From contig JAEHOE010000105.1 in the NCBI GenBank assembly GCA_016858145.1, forward strand, positions 186,001-250,000: DNA of 64,000 nt. The letters are read 5' to 3'. Positions 1 through 12,450 of this stretch are shown in pieces. The position numbers and the translations under genes are program-made. Source of the stretch: Edaphochlamys debaryana. Taxonomy: Eukaryota; Chlorophyta; Chlorophyceae; Chlamydomonadales. The notes under the pieces were generated by a model. The model saw only the letters and a list, made by a program, of their open reading frames with translations. It was not told the origin of the DNA and did no database searches. The stretch's first letter is position 1, and every line of letters begins with the position of its first letter.

Positions 1-3000
1 GGCTGGCAGGCGTGGGAGGGGGGGCACGGGCCACAAGCAGGGCTGGCAGGCGTGGAGAAGGGAGGCTCGGGCCACAAGGAGGGCTGGCAGGCGTGGGAGG
101 GGGGGGCACGGGCCACAAGGGGGGCTGGCAGGCGTGGGAGGGGGGGCACGGGCCACAAGCAGGGCTGGCAGGCGTGGGAGGGGGGGCACGGGCCACAAGC
201 AGGGCAGGCAGGCGTGGGAGGGGGGGGCACGGGCCACAATCAGGGCTGGCAGGCGTGGAGAAGGGAGGCTCGGGCCACAAGGAGGGCTGGCAGGCGTGGG
301 AGGGGGGGCACGGGCCACAAGCAGGGCAGGCAGGCGTGGGAGGGGGGGGCACGGGCCACAAGGGGGGCTGGCAGGCGTGGGAGGGGGGGCACGGGCCACA
401 AGGGGGGCTGGCAGGCGTGGAGAAGGGAGGCTCGGGCCACAAGGAGGGCTGGCAGGCGTGGGAGGGGGGGCACGGGCCACAAGGGGGGCTGGCAGGCGTG
501 GGAGGGGGGGCACGGGCCACAAGCAGGGCAGGCAGGCGTGGGAGGGGGGGCACGGGCCACAAGGAGGGCTGGCAGGCGCGGGAGGGGGGGGCACGGGCCA
601 CAAGGAGGGCTGGCAGGCGCGGGAGGGGGGGCACGGGCCACAAGGAGGGCTGGCAGGCGCGGGAGGGGGGGCACGGGCCACAAGGAGGGCTGGCAGGCGT
701 GGGAGGGGGGGCACGGGCCACAAGGGGGGCTGGCAGGCGTGGGAGGGGGGGCACGGGCCACAAGGGGGGCTGGCAGGCGTGGGAGGGGGGGGCATGGGCC
801 ACAAGCAGGGCTGGCAGGCGTGGAGAAGGGAGGCTCGGGCCACAAGGAGGGCTGGCAGGCGTGGGAGGGGGGGCACGGGCCACAAGGGGGGCTGGCAGGC
901 GTGGGAGGGGGGGGCACGGGCCACAAGGAGGGCTGGCAGGCATGGGAGGGGGGGCACGGGCCACAAGGAGGGCTGGCAGGCATGGGAGGGGGGGCACGGG
1001 CCACAAGGGGGGCTGGCAGGCGTGGGAGGGGGGGGCACGGGCCACAAGGAGGGCTGGCAGGCGTGGGAGGGGGGGCACGGGCCACAAGCAGGGCTGGCAG
1101 GCGTGGGAGGGGGGGCACGGGCCACAAGGAGGGCTGGCAGGCGTGGGAGGGGGGGCAGGGGCCACAAGGAGGGCTGGCAGGCGTGGGAGGGGGGGCACGG
1201 GCCACAAGCAGGGCTGGCAGGCGTGGGAGGGGGGGCACGGGCCACAAGGAGGGCTGGCAGGCGTGGAGAAGGGAGGCTCGGGCCACAAGGAGGGCTGGCA
1301 GGCGTGGGAGGGGGGGCACGGGCCACAAGGAGGGCTGGCAGGCGCGGGAGGGGGGGCACGGGCCACAAGGAGGGCTGGCAGGCGTGGGAGGGGGGGCACG
1401 GGCCACAAGCAGGGCTGGCAGGCGTGGGAGGGGGGGCACGGGCCACAAGGAGGGCTGGCAGGCGTGGGAGGGGGGGCACGGGCCACAAGGAGGGCTGGCA
1501 GGCGTGGGAGGGGGGGCACGGGCCACAAGGGGGGCTGGCAGGCGTGGGAGGGGGGGCACGGGCCACAAGGAGGGCTGGCAGGCGTGGGAGGGGGGGCACG
1601 GGCCACAAGCAGGGCTGGCAGGCGTGGGAGGGGGGGCACGGGCCACAAGGAGGGCTGGCAGGCGTGGGAGGGGGGGCAGGGGCCACAAGGAGGGCTGGCA
1701 GGCGTGGGAGGGGGGGCACGGGCCACAAGCAGGGCTGGCAGGCGTGGGAGGGGGGGCACGGGCCACAAGGAGGGCTGGCAGGCGTGGAGAAGGGAGGCTC
1801 GGGCCACAAGGAGGGCTGGCAGGCGTGGGAGGGGGGGCACGGGCCACAAGGAGGGCTGGCAGGCGTGGGAGGGGGGGCACGGGCCACAAGGAGGGCTGGC
1901 AGGCGTGGGAGGGGGGGCACGGGCCACAAGGAGGGCTGGCAGGCGTGGGAGGGGGGGCACGGGCCACAAGCAGGGCTGGCAGGCGTGGGAGGGGGGGCAT
2001 GGGCCACAAGCAGGGCTGGCAGGCGTGGGAGGGGGGGCACGGGCCACAAGGGGGGCTGGCAGGCGTGGGAGGGGGGGGCACGGGCCACAAGCAGGGCTGG
2101 CAGGCATGGGAGGGGGGGCACGGGCCACAAGGAGGGCTGGCAGGCATGGGAGGGGGGGCACGGGCCACAAGGAGGGCTGGCAGGCGTGGGAGGGGGGGCA
2201 CGGGCCACAAGGAGGGCTGGCAGGCGCGGGAGGGGGGGCACGGGCCACAAGGAGGGCTGGCAGGCGTGGGAGGGGGGGCACGGGCCACAAGGAGGGCTGG
2301 CAGGCGTGGGAGGGGGGGCACGGGCCACAAGGAGGGCTGGCAGGCGCGGGAGGGGGGGGCACGGGCCACAAGGAGGGCTGGCAGGCGTGGGAGGGGGGGC
2401 ACGGGCCACAAGGAGGGCTGGCAGGCGTGGGAGGGGGGGCACGGGCCACAAGGAGGGCTGGCAGGCGTGGGAGGGGGGGCACGGGCCACAAGCAGGGCTG
2501 GCAGGCGTGGAGAAGGGAGGCTCGGGCCACAAGGAGGGCTGGCAGGCGTGGGAGGGGGGGCATGGGCCACAAGCAGGGCTGGCAGGCGTGGAGAAGGGAG
2601 GCTCGGGCCACAAGGAGGGCTGGCAGGCGTGGGAGGGGGGGCACGGGCCACAAGGGGGGCTGGCAGGCGTGGGAGGGGGGGGCATGGGCCACAAGCAGGG
2701 CTGGCAGGCGTGGAGAAGGGAGGCTCGGGCCACAAGGAGGGCTGGCAGGCGTGGGAGGGGGGGCACGGGCCACAAGGGGGGCTGGCAGGCGTGGGAGGGG
2801 GGGCACGGGCCACAAGGAGGGCTGGCAGGCATGGGAGGGGGGGCACGGGCCACAAGGAGGGCTGGCAGGCATGGGAGGGGGGGCACGGGCCACAAGGGGG
2901 GCTGGCAGGCGTGGGAGGGGGGGCACGGGCCACAAGGAGGGCTGGCAGGCGTGGGAGGGGGGGCACGGGCCACAAGGAGGGCTGGCAGGCGTGGGAGGGG

Positions 3001-6000
3001 GGGCACGGGCCACAAGGGGGGCTGGCAGGCGTGGGAGGGGGGGCACGGGCCACAAGGAGGGCTGGCAGGCGTGGGAGGGGGGGCACGGGCCACAAGGGGG
3101 GCTGGCAGGCGTGGGAGGGGGGGCACGGGCCACAAGGAGGGCTGGCAGGCGTGGGAGGGGGGGCACGGGCCACAAGGGGGGCTGGCAGGCGTGGGAGGGG
3201 GGGCACGGGCCACAAGGAGGGCTGGCAGGCGTGGGAGGGGGGGCACGGGCCACAAGGAGGGCTGGCAGGCGTGGGAGGGGGGGCACGGGCCACAAGGAGG
3301 GCTGGCAGGCGTGGGAGGGGGGGCACGGGCCACAAGGAGGGCTGGCAGGCGTGGGAGGGGGGGGCACGGGCCACAAGCAGGGCTGGCAGGCGTGGAGAAG
3401 GGAGGCTCGGGCCACAAGGAGGGCTGGCAGGCGTGGGAGGGGGGGCACGGGCCACAAGGGGGGCTGGCAGGCGTGGGAGGGGGGGGCACGGGCCACAAGC
3501 AGGGCTGGCAGGCGTGGGAGGGGGGGCACGGGCCACAAGCAGGGCAGGCAGGCGTGGGAGGGGGGGCACGGGCCACAATCAGGGCTGGCAGGCGTGGAGA
3601 AGGGAGGCTCGGGCCACAAGGAGGGCTGGCAGGCGTGGGAGGGGGGGCACGGGCCACAAGCAGGGCAGGCAGGCGTGGGAGGGGGGGCACGGGCCACAAG
3701 GGGGGCTGGCAGGCGTGGGAGGGGGGGCACGGGCCACAAGGGGGGCTGGCAGGCGTGGAGAAGGGAGGCTCGGGCCACAAGGAGGGCTGGCAGGCGTGGG
3801 AGGGGGGCACGGGCCACAAGGGGGGCTGGCAGGCGTGGGAGGGGGGGCACGGGCCACAAGCAGGGCAGGCAGGCGTGGGAGGGGGGGCACGGGCCACAAG
3901 GAGGGCTGGCAGGCGCGGGAGGGGGGGCACGGGCCACAAGGAGGGCTGGCAGGCGCGGGAGGGGGGGCACGGGCCACAAGGAGGGCTGGCAGGCGCGGGA
4001 GGGGGGGCACGGGCCACAAGGAGGGCTGGCAGGCGTGGGAGGGGGGGCACGGGCCACAAGGGGGGCTGGCAGGCGTGGGAGGGGGGGCACGGGCCACAAG
4101 CAGGGCTGGCAGGCGTGGGAGGGGGGGCATGGGCCACAAGCAGGGCTGGCAGGCGTGGAGAAGGGAGGCTCGGGCCACAAGGAGGGCTGGCAGGCGTGGG
4201 AGGGGGGGCACGGGCCACAAGGGGGGCTGGCAGGCGTGGGAGGGGGGGCACGGGCCACAAGGAGGGCTGGCAGGCATGGGAGGGGGGGCACGGGCCACAA
4301 GGAGGGCTGGCAGGCATGGGAGGGGGGGCACGGGCCACAAGGGGGGCTGGCAGGCGTGGGAGGGGGGGCACGGGCCACAAGGAGGGCTGGCAGGCGTGGG
4401 AGGGGGGGCACGGGCCACAAGCAGGGCTGGCAGGCGTGGGAGGGGGGGCACGGGCCACAAGGAGGGCTGGCAGGCGTGGGAGGGGGGGCAGGGGCCACAA
4501 GGAGGGCTGGCAGGCGTGGGAGGGGGGGCACGGGCCACAAGCAGGGCTGGCAGGCGTGGGAGGGGGGGCACGGGCCACAAGGAGGGCTGGCAGGCGTGGA
4601 GAAGGGAGGCTCGGGCCACAAGGAGGGCTGGCAGGCGTGGGGGGGGGGGCACGGGCCACAAGGGGGGCTGGCAGGCGTGGGAGGGGGGGCACGGGCCACA
4701 AGCAGGGCTGGCAGGCATGGGAGGGGGGGCACGGGCCACAAGGAGGGCTGGCAGGCATGGGAGGGGGGGCACGGGCCACAAGGAGGGCTGGCAGGCGTGG
4801 GAGGGGGGGCACGGGCCACAAGGAGGGCTGGCAGGCGCGGGAGGGGGGGCACGGGCCACAAGGAGGGCTGGCAGGCGTGGGAGGGGGGGCACGGGCCACA
4901 AGGAGGGCTGGCAGGCGTGGGAGGGGGGGCACGGGCCACAAGGAGGGCTGGCAGGCGCGGGAGGGGGGGCACGGGCCACAAGGAGGGCTGGCAGGCGTGG
5001 GTGGGGGGGCACGGGCCACAAGGGGGGCTGGCAGGCGTGGGAGGGGGGGCACGGGCCACAAGGGGGGCTGGCAGGCGTGGGAGGGGGGGGCACGGGCCAC
5101 AAGGAGGGCTGGCAGGCGCGGGAGGGGGGGCACGGGCCACAAGGAGGGCTGGCAGGCGTGGGAGGGGGGGCACGGGCCACAAGCAGGGCTGGCAGGCATG
5201 GGAGGGGGGGCACGGGCCACAAGGAGGGCTGGCAGGCATGGGAGGGGGGGCACGGGCCACAAGGAGGGCTGGCAGGCGTGGGAGGGGGGGCACGGGCCAC
5301 AAGGAGGGCTGGCAGGCGCGGGAGGGGGGGGCACGGGCCACAAGGAGGGCTGGCAGGCGTGGGAGGGGGGGCACGGGCCACAAGGAGGGCTGGCAGGCGT
5401 GGGAGGGGGGGCACGGGCCACAAGGAGGGCTGGCAGGCGCGGGAGGGGGGGCACGGGCCACAAGGAGGGCTGGCAGGCGTGGGTGGGGGGGCACGGGCCA
5501 CAAGGGGGGCTGGCAGGCGCGGGAGGGGGGGCACGGGCCACAAGGAGGGCTGGCAGGCGTGGGAGGGGGGGCACGGGCCACAAGGAGGGCTGGCAGGCGC
5601 GGGAGGGGGGGCACGGGCCACAAGGAGGGCTGGCAGGCGTGGGAGGGGGGGCACGGGCCACAAGGGGGGCTGGCAGGCGTGGGAGGGGGGGCACGGGCCA
5701 CAAGCAGGGCTGGCAGGCGTGGGAGGGGGTGCACGGGCCACAAGGGGGGCTGGCAGGCGTGGGAGGGGGGGCACGGGCCACAAGGAGGGCTGGCAGGCGT
5801 GGGAGGGGGGGCACGGGCCACAAGGAGGGCTGGCAGGCGTGGGAGGGGGGGCACGGGCCACAAGGGGGGCTGGCAGGCGTGGGAGGGGGGGCACGGGCCA
5901 CAAGGAGGGCTGGCAGGCGCGGGAGGGGGGGCACGGGCCACAAGGAGGGCTGGCAGGCGTGGGAGGGGGGGCACGGGCCACAAGGAGGGCTGGCAGGCGT

Positions 6001-6215
6001 GGGAGGGGGGGCACGGGCCACAAGGAGGGCTGGCAGGCGCGGGAGGGGGGGCACGGGCCACAAGGGGGGCTGGCAGGCGTGGGAGGGGGGGCACGGGCCA
6101 CAAGGGGGGCTGGCAGGCGTGGGAGGGGGGGCACGGGCAACAAGGGGGGCAGGCAGGCGTGGGAGGGGAGGCAGGCGTGGGAGGGGAGGCAGGCGTGGGA
6201 GGGGAGGCAGGGGGT
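1..6215. repeat. Giant 40/41-bp G-rich minisatellite array
   Basis: About 155 head-to-tail copies of a unit that begins GGCTGGCAGGCGTGGGAGGG and ends with CACGGGCCACAAG plus a variable GAG, CAG or GGG. The main unit is 40 bp. A recurrent 41-bp variant has GTGGAGAAGGGAGGCTCGGG in the middle. Other variants carry CGCGGG, CATGGG, a missing C in CACGGG, or AATCAG instead of AAGCAG. The unit contains no stop codon in the frames concerned, so several frames stay open for kilobases; these are not genes. The array runs off the left edge of the window, so its true length is unknown. The plus strand is rich in G-runs and could form quadruplexes. Confidence 0.97.
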
Positions 6216-6625
6216 AACAAGAGGGGCCGGTAGGTCGGCGCGGGGACGCTCGGGGCTCCCAAGGGAGACTGGCAGGCGTGGGGAGGCGGGCGGGGAGGCA
6301 TGGGGGCAACCAGGGGGGCCGGCAGGCGTGGAGAGGGGAGGCTCGGGGCAACAAGGGGGGGCCGGCAGGCGTGGAGAGGGGACGCAGGGGGCAACAAGGG
6401 GGGCCGGCAGGTGGGCGAGGGGAGGCTTCGCGCAACAAAGGGGGCTGGCAGGCGTGGGGAGGAGACGCACGGAGCAACCGGGGGGGCCGGCCGGCGTGGG
6501 GAGGGGACGCAGGGGGCAACAAGGGGGACTGGCAGGTGGGCAAGGGGAGGCACGGGGCAACACGGGGGGCCGGCAGGCTTCGCAAGGGGCCGGCCCGTCC
6601 ATTGCATTCCGTGCGCCTGGGCTCT
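6216..6625. repeat. Degenerate edge of the minisatellite
   Basis: Diverged copies of the same unit with a GGCAACAAGGGGG core in place of GGCCACAAGGAGG, and spacing that varies around 40-45 bp. At 6162-6212 a short sub-repeat built on GGCAGGCGTGGGAGGGGA occurs about three times. Loss of homogeneity toward the edge is typical of minisatellites kept uniform by unequal exchange in the interior. Confidence 0.85.
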
Positions 6626-7103
6626 AACAAGCTGGAAGCTGTTCGCAATCCTTCATACTGCCAGGCACACAGGCCCTGATTTGGGCACAGGCACTGAGCT
6701 GAGGCAGGGCAGGACATGGGGGGCCTCAAGTCTGCATCACATGCCGGGGGCATCGTGCAAACAGCACTCTAGCACTGCTGCAATACGCCTGGGACCGGTG
6801 GGACGCCCTAGGGTGGCAGCAGGATGCCTCATGCAAGTCTACGCATCCAACGCCTGCCGGTCCGTCCTTCATTTCTGGCGGTCGGGCTGCCTGCTGGGCT
6901 GAGCTGAGTATGGCAGGGTTGATGCACTGGGGATCTCCTACTCCTCACTGAGCTACGGTCCCCCCTGCTCCCAAAGCATGTTTCGGCTCCTTGATGATGA
7001 TGATCGTTACACAGCTTCAAGGCTGTGAGGTCCAAACGAGCCAAAAGGCTTCATGAACCTCAGCATAACAGCCAGCAAGCCATCCAAAGGCCATCAAAGA
7101 CCA
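6626..7103. other. No gene recognised
   Basis: Unique-looking sequence between the minisatellite and the coding fragment on the minus strand. Only short open frames without recognisable motifs were seen. Confidence 0.5.
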
Positions 7104-7590
7104 TCAGAACTCGTAGTCCATCCGCTTGCCGTCGACAACGTGTGTGATTCCTGCCCCGTCCTTCCATCTGGGCGAGCCCCCTTGCGAGCAGAGCCTTCTG
7201 AACACGTCCGTGCGCTCCTTCCGCAACTGCATTCCCGTCCGTGTGAGGTAGGGCACCACGACCACCTTCGAGACCGACCGGTACTGCTTTGCTGCCGTCA
7301 GAAACGTTCCTCTCTGGTGCGGATTGATCTCTAGCACTGCGCTCCAGCTCCCCGACCTCGACCTCCAGCACCGCCGGAACCACGCCCCGCACGGCGCGCC
7401 TTCCCCCACCATCCACCCCATGTCCCCCCTGCGCAGCGCCGCTAGCCCCTCCTCGCTCAGCTTCGTCACCACTAGCTTATCCATCTCCTCGAGGGGCTCC
7501 GACCAGCTCAGGCCGGACGTTGAGGCGGAGCTGGAGGACTCGCGCCGCTCCTGCAGCCGCTCGCCGAGCTCCTTTCGGCTCCTTTGGCCA
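7104..7590 (-). pseudogene. C-terminal coding fragment of an unrecognised protein
   Basis: An open minus-strand frame runs from about 7590 to a stop at 7104. It has protein-like composition: a Glu/Arg-rich and Ser-rich start, then a hydrophobic and basic C-terminal part with the motifs VVVVPYLTRTGM, RKERTDVFRRL and GSPRWKDG. No start codon near 7590 is convincing, so the fragment is probably the 3' part of a larger gene. A related C-terminus occurs at 24517-24726 on the other strand (VVVAPYLTVLGC, RRERQEVFDEL, GSTPRWRKG). Two diverged copies in a repeat-rich window suggest a transposon-encoded protein, but the family is not identified. A short remnant gene is the alternative. Confidence 0.45.
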
Positions 7591-8093
7591 AGCTCTTTCC
7601 AAAGGAAGCATGGGGTACTTCTACATCATTCCTACCCCCCCTGCTATTATTGCCCAGTGCAACGAGGATATCCGTCCATCAGCACTCAGCAGAAGCGAAG
7701 TGCTGGGGCGACTTGGTCGCAGGAGGAACGTATTCGCGACATTGTTGGAGGTGTCATCCGCGAGCAAGCAGCCGCACGGGGGATCCTAGGGGCCGCACCA
7801 CGCAACGCGTTCGGACACGCCACTTATCTTTCCTATGCCATCTTGTGGTGCCGAGGCCCCCAGCGTGTGCGTGCCGCGTTAAGTCACACACAGAGTCCGC
7901 CACCTACTCCATCACGGCAATAGCAACCACGCTGATTCAGGAGGAAGGCGGCTCGACATCTGCGGGGGGTTGAACCGAGGCTCCCTCGTAACCTTGTCCA
8001 CCAGCAGCTTGTGCAAGCGCCAGCTGTCCTGGCACGCGGGGCGGGGCTTGGCTCAGGTGCAGCCGCGCTGTGTGGCGATGCGGGGCGGTCTGG
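7591..8093. other. No gene recognised
   Basis: Only short open frames were seen. Nothing here matches the other repeats clearly, except that it abuts the L1 3' end on the right. Confidence 0.4.
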
Positions 8094-8391
8094 ATGCGAT
8101 GGTTACAGCAGGAACCGCGTCCAGAAGGGGAGGGGTTGAGCGAGAGCGCCACCTACTGGGTGTGCCACCTGCACACCGAGACCCACGCTACGTGACTGAC
8201 TTTCGGTCGTCACGCCACGTCACTAGGGCCGGGCCCGTAGAACCCCCCTCAGCATTCCACCGCCGTGTCTTTGGTCATCGTCAATCAGTGCCAGGACGCC
8301 TGGGGGCTCCTGCACAGTCAATCTGCCACCTGAGACTCGCAGGAAAGGGTGGTCCGCCGGTATTGTCTCCCAGCCACTTGGTGGCCTGAGA
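8094..8391 (-). mobile_element. L1 LINE, severely 5'-truncated copy
   Basis: The last about 300 bp of the same L1 family as the element at 52800-58768, in the same orientation. The 3' end on the minus strand is at 8094 and begins, on the plus strand, with ATGCGATGGTTACAGCAGG, identical to the 3' ends at 31487 and 52800. Homology stops at about 8391 inside the ORF2 C-terminal codons (the GWETIPADHPFL region). No clear target-site duplication was found around this copy. Confidence 0.85.
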
Positions 8392-10139
8392 GCCCTGAGT
8401 GCCCTGCTGGGGGCCTCTCGAGGGGTAGAAACACATCTCGAGGGGGCCTCCCAGCTGTGAGAGTCTTGCAATGGGAGCGTGCAGGCAAGGTGGTGCACGG
8501 GGAGGGTGGCGACGACGAAGGTCAAGTGCCCGGAGGAGGTGTAGTCGGGTACGTTACGTTACGAACGCTCACGGCCCCAGAAACCAGCGTGCAACTCAGC
8601 CCCTGCGCCCCTTACCTAGGTGCAGCGCACTCATCCCCCACCCCAGAGCAGGGGGGGGCAGGGGGGGAGCACTGCAATGACACTGCCGACATGTCACGCA
8701 TGTCAAGGCCTTCTCGGCTGACAACCTGACATGCATGCGCAGTCCGAAACGATAGAGTCGAAGGTTGTCCCGGAAGCGGGTCGGGCTGCAAAACTTTGCT
8801 GAGATGCTGACAACGATGTCGGCACAGGTGGCGTGGAGGCTGGATAGGAACTCCTGACCCCGTTGTGCCGGGACATCCACGGACCACGGTTGGTCTTGCA
8901 GTGGCGGAGGCGAAGACGACTCGGGGCCGCCGGGTACCTGGGCCCACGGGGTTTGACAAGACCAACGTGGCAAGATAGAACCGCATCGCACGGGTGAAGC
9001 AGCCGCGCTAGACGGGCATGTCGACGCTATGAGCTCCAAAGGGGACCATGGAGAGGGTTGAATTTGTGCCGAGCAGGTGGCGGCGGGGTCGCGGTCTCGA
9101 CTGGCTGCCGAGCGGGTGGCGGCGGGGTCCCACGGGGGCAACGCCGAGTCACAATCCTCGTCTCATGGCCAGATACCAGTCCTTGTTCCGAACGCTGCGA
9201 TAGGGCTGCGATGGAGCAGTGTGCCGTCTCACAGGTGATAGAGCAGTGTGCACCAGCAAGGGGATCGCAAGGCCACCGACGTGTACAGTGCGTGTGCAAG
9301 CAGGCAAGTCCGCGGCACTCCCGCCCGAGTGCCACAGTGCCCCAGGTCAGGACCGATTGTGAGGTTTCGGCCTTACCATCTCCCATACCACTTCCACGCC
9401 TCACCACGGCACCTACCGACATGACGGTCTGGCCCAAACACCTCTCCGTCCCCGACTTGGTCCCCTCAACTACTGCCTTCAACGCCCCACCTGCCGTCGC
9501 GTGCTCCCCTAACCGCCTCGTACTGCCTGGTTCAATTGTTGGGTAGCTGGCGGCTAGTTCTCCGGGCCGCGCCTTGGCTAGCCTATCTAACCCCGTCCTT
9601 GTGGCCTCTCTGTCGCTGGTCGCATTTCCTTTCCTTGCCCCGGAGCTGCGGTTGGGCAGCCTTGAGCAGTGTGCACCGTCGCCACCGCGGCCCCGCCCGT
9701 ACGCCACGCAAAGGGGTTGTGCTCCGCTGGCGGAAGAGCACGGGCACACACACGCAGCTGAGGCATGTCCAGGGTATGGCAATGCCGCGGCTTTACCATG
9801 GCGAGTTAGATGTGGTTACGCCATCCCGCTGAATGCTTTGAATGTGGTCATGGGGAACTGCCCGGCAGGCTTCGGTGTACCTGCGTCCTGCTCGCAACCT
9901 CCATAGAGGGGAAGCTGAGCCCATGTCCCTCATGCAACCCCGCCCCGCATTGACGCTAGAGCCACACTCTTACCCTATGGCCCTACTTAGCCCTGCGCTT
10001 CCGCTGCATCCGTGCCCCGCATCCCGACTTGGGTACGCCTGCGGCCTACCAGTTGGGCTTTGCGAGCTGTTAAGAACAAGGGTTAAAGCAAAGCGCAATG
10101 CAGCGCAGAGCACGATGGCACGCTGAAGAACAAGGGTGT
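8392..10139. other. No gene recognised; small internal repeats
   Basis: No credible gene was found. A short partial tandem duplication built on GGTGGCGGCGGGGTC lies at about 9067-9130, and GAGCAGTGTGC recurs near 9211, 9240 and 9664. Positions 10082-10125 are an inverted match to 33132-33178 (AAGCGCAATGCAGCGCAGAG region). Open frames here have repeat-like composition and no recognisable domains. Confidence 0.5.
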
Positions 10140-10505
10140 TGCACCAAGTTTCTTGGAGTCGACAAGAGTAAGCTACACGTTCCTGGTGGCCTAGCAGCCA
10201 CACACGCCTCAGGGCAAGCGGGCGGGCGGGGCTCCCCCACGCCCCCCGGTGGCTCTGCAAATGAAAGGCCAAAAAGGGCTGAGCCCCAAACCCCGTGAGG
10301 CCGGGCAGCACTGGGGCCGCGCAATCAAGCACTACGCCCCACAGCGCACGGACTAAACCCACGCCGCCATAAGTTAGGGGCCTTCGCAACCCCGCAATGC
10401 CGGACTTAGCCGGTTGGGTTGGGCGCACATTCACATGCACCCTCCAGAAGATAGAAAGAGAAGATGTCCGTCTCCCATCCGCTACTGCCCACGCGCCACC
10501 CGCTA
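10140..10505 (+). repeat. Dispersed repeat A, copy 1
   Basis: About 365 bp that recur as the reverse complement at 25482-25855 with roughly 90% or better identity by eye. The segment runs from TGTTGCACCAAGTTTCTTGG to CGCCACCCGCTACAT. Because the 25-kb copy lies between other repeat pieces that are arranged differently here, A appears to be an independent mobile unit. No terminal inverted repeat or clean target duplication was found. Confidence 0.8.
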
Positions 10506-11500
10506 CATACATCTCTCCCTCCGCCGCCGCTGCTCTTTGATCGGGCCCTCAGCCCGGGTCCACGGCCGGCGGCCGCTCCAGCGCGGCCGGCCGGCTGAAG
10601 CCCAGCAGCTTCAGCAGGAGGAGGATGCGGATCACGTTGGCAGCGGAGACGTCGCGGTTCTGAGGGGACGTGGGAAGGGGTGCGGGTTACTCAAGCGAAG
10701 TCCACGCAAGCAGCCCTCCGCACAGAAACCCCGCTCAATCCACCCACCCACCCCCACCTACCCATGTTGTGAAGCAACTGTTGCAGTCTTTCACCGACCA
10801 GGCCCGCTGGCCCATCCGCAGGCCCACCAGTCCGTTCCTCAGCACCATGTCCTGGTGCCCGCAGTTGCCAAGCCCCAACGGACCGTCTCCAATCCACCTA
10901 CCCAGGAGTTGAAGCAACTGTTGCAGTCTTTCACCGACCAGGCCCGCTGGCCATCCCGTAGACGTAGACGTGCTTGTCAGGGTCCGACCACGCGCTGCAC
11001 AACGCGCGACAGGTCGGGCAGCACGCCGGCTGCCCGGGCGGGCCGCCCGCCTGGTCTCCTCGCACATGTGAACCGTAACTAACCCGAGCAACGAGAGCGC
11101 CTCGAAGCGCAGCCGCGTACAGGCTGCGACCATGAAGTCTACCGCGGACAGGACCTCCGGGCGGGTCACCTTGACGCCCTCAGGCTCAGTGACCGCCAGA
11201 GTGAGATTAAGGAGCCCGCATTTGGTCGTGCGGAGGCCTGCAGAAGACGAGGAGGCACCACCGTTGCGTTGCGATGCGATTCCCATTCCAGGCCCGCAGC
11301 ACTGCGCGCAGCACAGCGCACCTTCATCGCTGTCCTTCTCGACCATCGTGACTGGTCCGGGCGCCTCGCAAGGCTAGCGCCCGGACCAGGCAAGGCGGCA
11401 CAGAGACTAGCGGGGCACCTGGCACGTTTTGGTTAGAGTTTGAGGCTAGCAGCGGAGCAGGTAGAGTGCCAAAGGCATCAAAAGCGAAGAAGAAGATACG
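10506..11500. other. No gene recognised; local duplication
   Basis: Positions 10757-10958 hold two copies, about 143 bp apart, of a segment containing CAACTGTTGCAGTCTTTCAC and CGACCAGGCCCGCTGGCC, preceded in both by CCACCTACCCA. The rest shows no recognisable gene. Confidence 0.5.
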
Positions 11501-12450
11501 GCAAGGGCGACGCCGTGGATGGGCGGGGGGATGCGGCCCTCTGCCCTTGCGCACTCATGGACGTCAGGGCGGCGGGGGCGAGGTGGGGGCAGGCGCGGCC
11601 GCCGTATTCCTGCTGTCTTGGCAGAGGGGTCCGGCTCCCCGAGTCCCCGGGCGGCCTGTGTTCGGGTCCTTGCGTCGGGGTCACTGCACTGAGCGTCGGT
11701 CGTGCGAGGTCCATGCCACGGGAGCGGTCGTGCATGGGAAGGGCACTTGTCCTGCTGGCTGAAGCGGGGGCGGAGTCCCGCGAGGGTCAGCGGAACGCCT
11801 GCACGACAGCGATGTCGGTGCGCAGTCTGGGCCTTCCATATAAGTACGGCTGGTCCAGCTGGTCATAGATCATAGCTCTCCCTTCCGATCGCGCCTGCTG
11901 CGACTCACCAAGTTTCGCGACGTCGCCCGGCCGCCTCCCGCATTTCAGCTCGGTGGATGCATCAACTGATACAGTGCTTTGATCGGTCATAGTAGGCCTA
12001 AAGTAACGGCTGTTACGGCTCGGCTTCGCGCCATCGCAACGACATACACACGACGTCTGTTCGGTTGCTTCCCATAGCAGCTGAGTTACCTGTCTACTAC
12101 TCAGTAGCTCAGCAATGGCGCTCGCGCTCGCCACGCGGCCTTGATCGACGTTCTCGCCGGTGTGACAGGAAGCACCGCGCGCGGCTTCAGCAATCAGCAG
12201 TCTGGTGAAGCCTTGACGAGGGCTTGCCCAAGGGTGGGCAAGAGATATCACTTCTGGGGGTCCGACGAGGTCCATCGATGGGGTCCAGAGCCCTCGTGCC
12301 CTGAGGCACTCGTTGGAGGCAGCTGTAGCCGTGGCTGGGCCACACGCTGGGGCGCCGCGGCCGCAAGCCCGTGAGGAGGCTCGTGCTCTGGTCCCAAGGC
12401 CGGATCCGGTCGCACGCCCGGCTCAAGGGCTTAGTTGTCTACTCTTCTGC
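11501..12450 (+). repeat. Direct repeat D, copy 1
   Basis: Begins GCAAGGGCGACGCCGTGG and ends near GGCTCAAGGGCTTAG. The same series of segments occurs again at 12991-14310 in the same order, including the GGTGGATGCATCAACTGATA block and the CTCACGGGC region near the end. The two copies differ by indels of a few hundred bases, so this is an old duplication of a non-coding or decayed element. A short piece of the end also occurs inverted at 62310-62415. Confidence 0.75.

Noticed and set aside
1..6215. CRISPR array or telomere
   Set aside because: Units are contiguous with no unique spacers, and the unit is not TTTTAGGG-like.
12..6627. Very long open frames (1000-2200 codons) on both strands across the minisatellite
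   Set aside because: The 40/41-bp unit has no stops in the frames used, so frames stay open by chance. The same unit is read in rotating frames, no start context or splice pattern is present, and unit variants show no codon bias.
9027..9782. Minus-strand 251-codon frame
   Set aside because: No recognisable domain, mixed composition, competing frames of similar length on the plus strand, and location in repeat-rich DNA.
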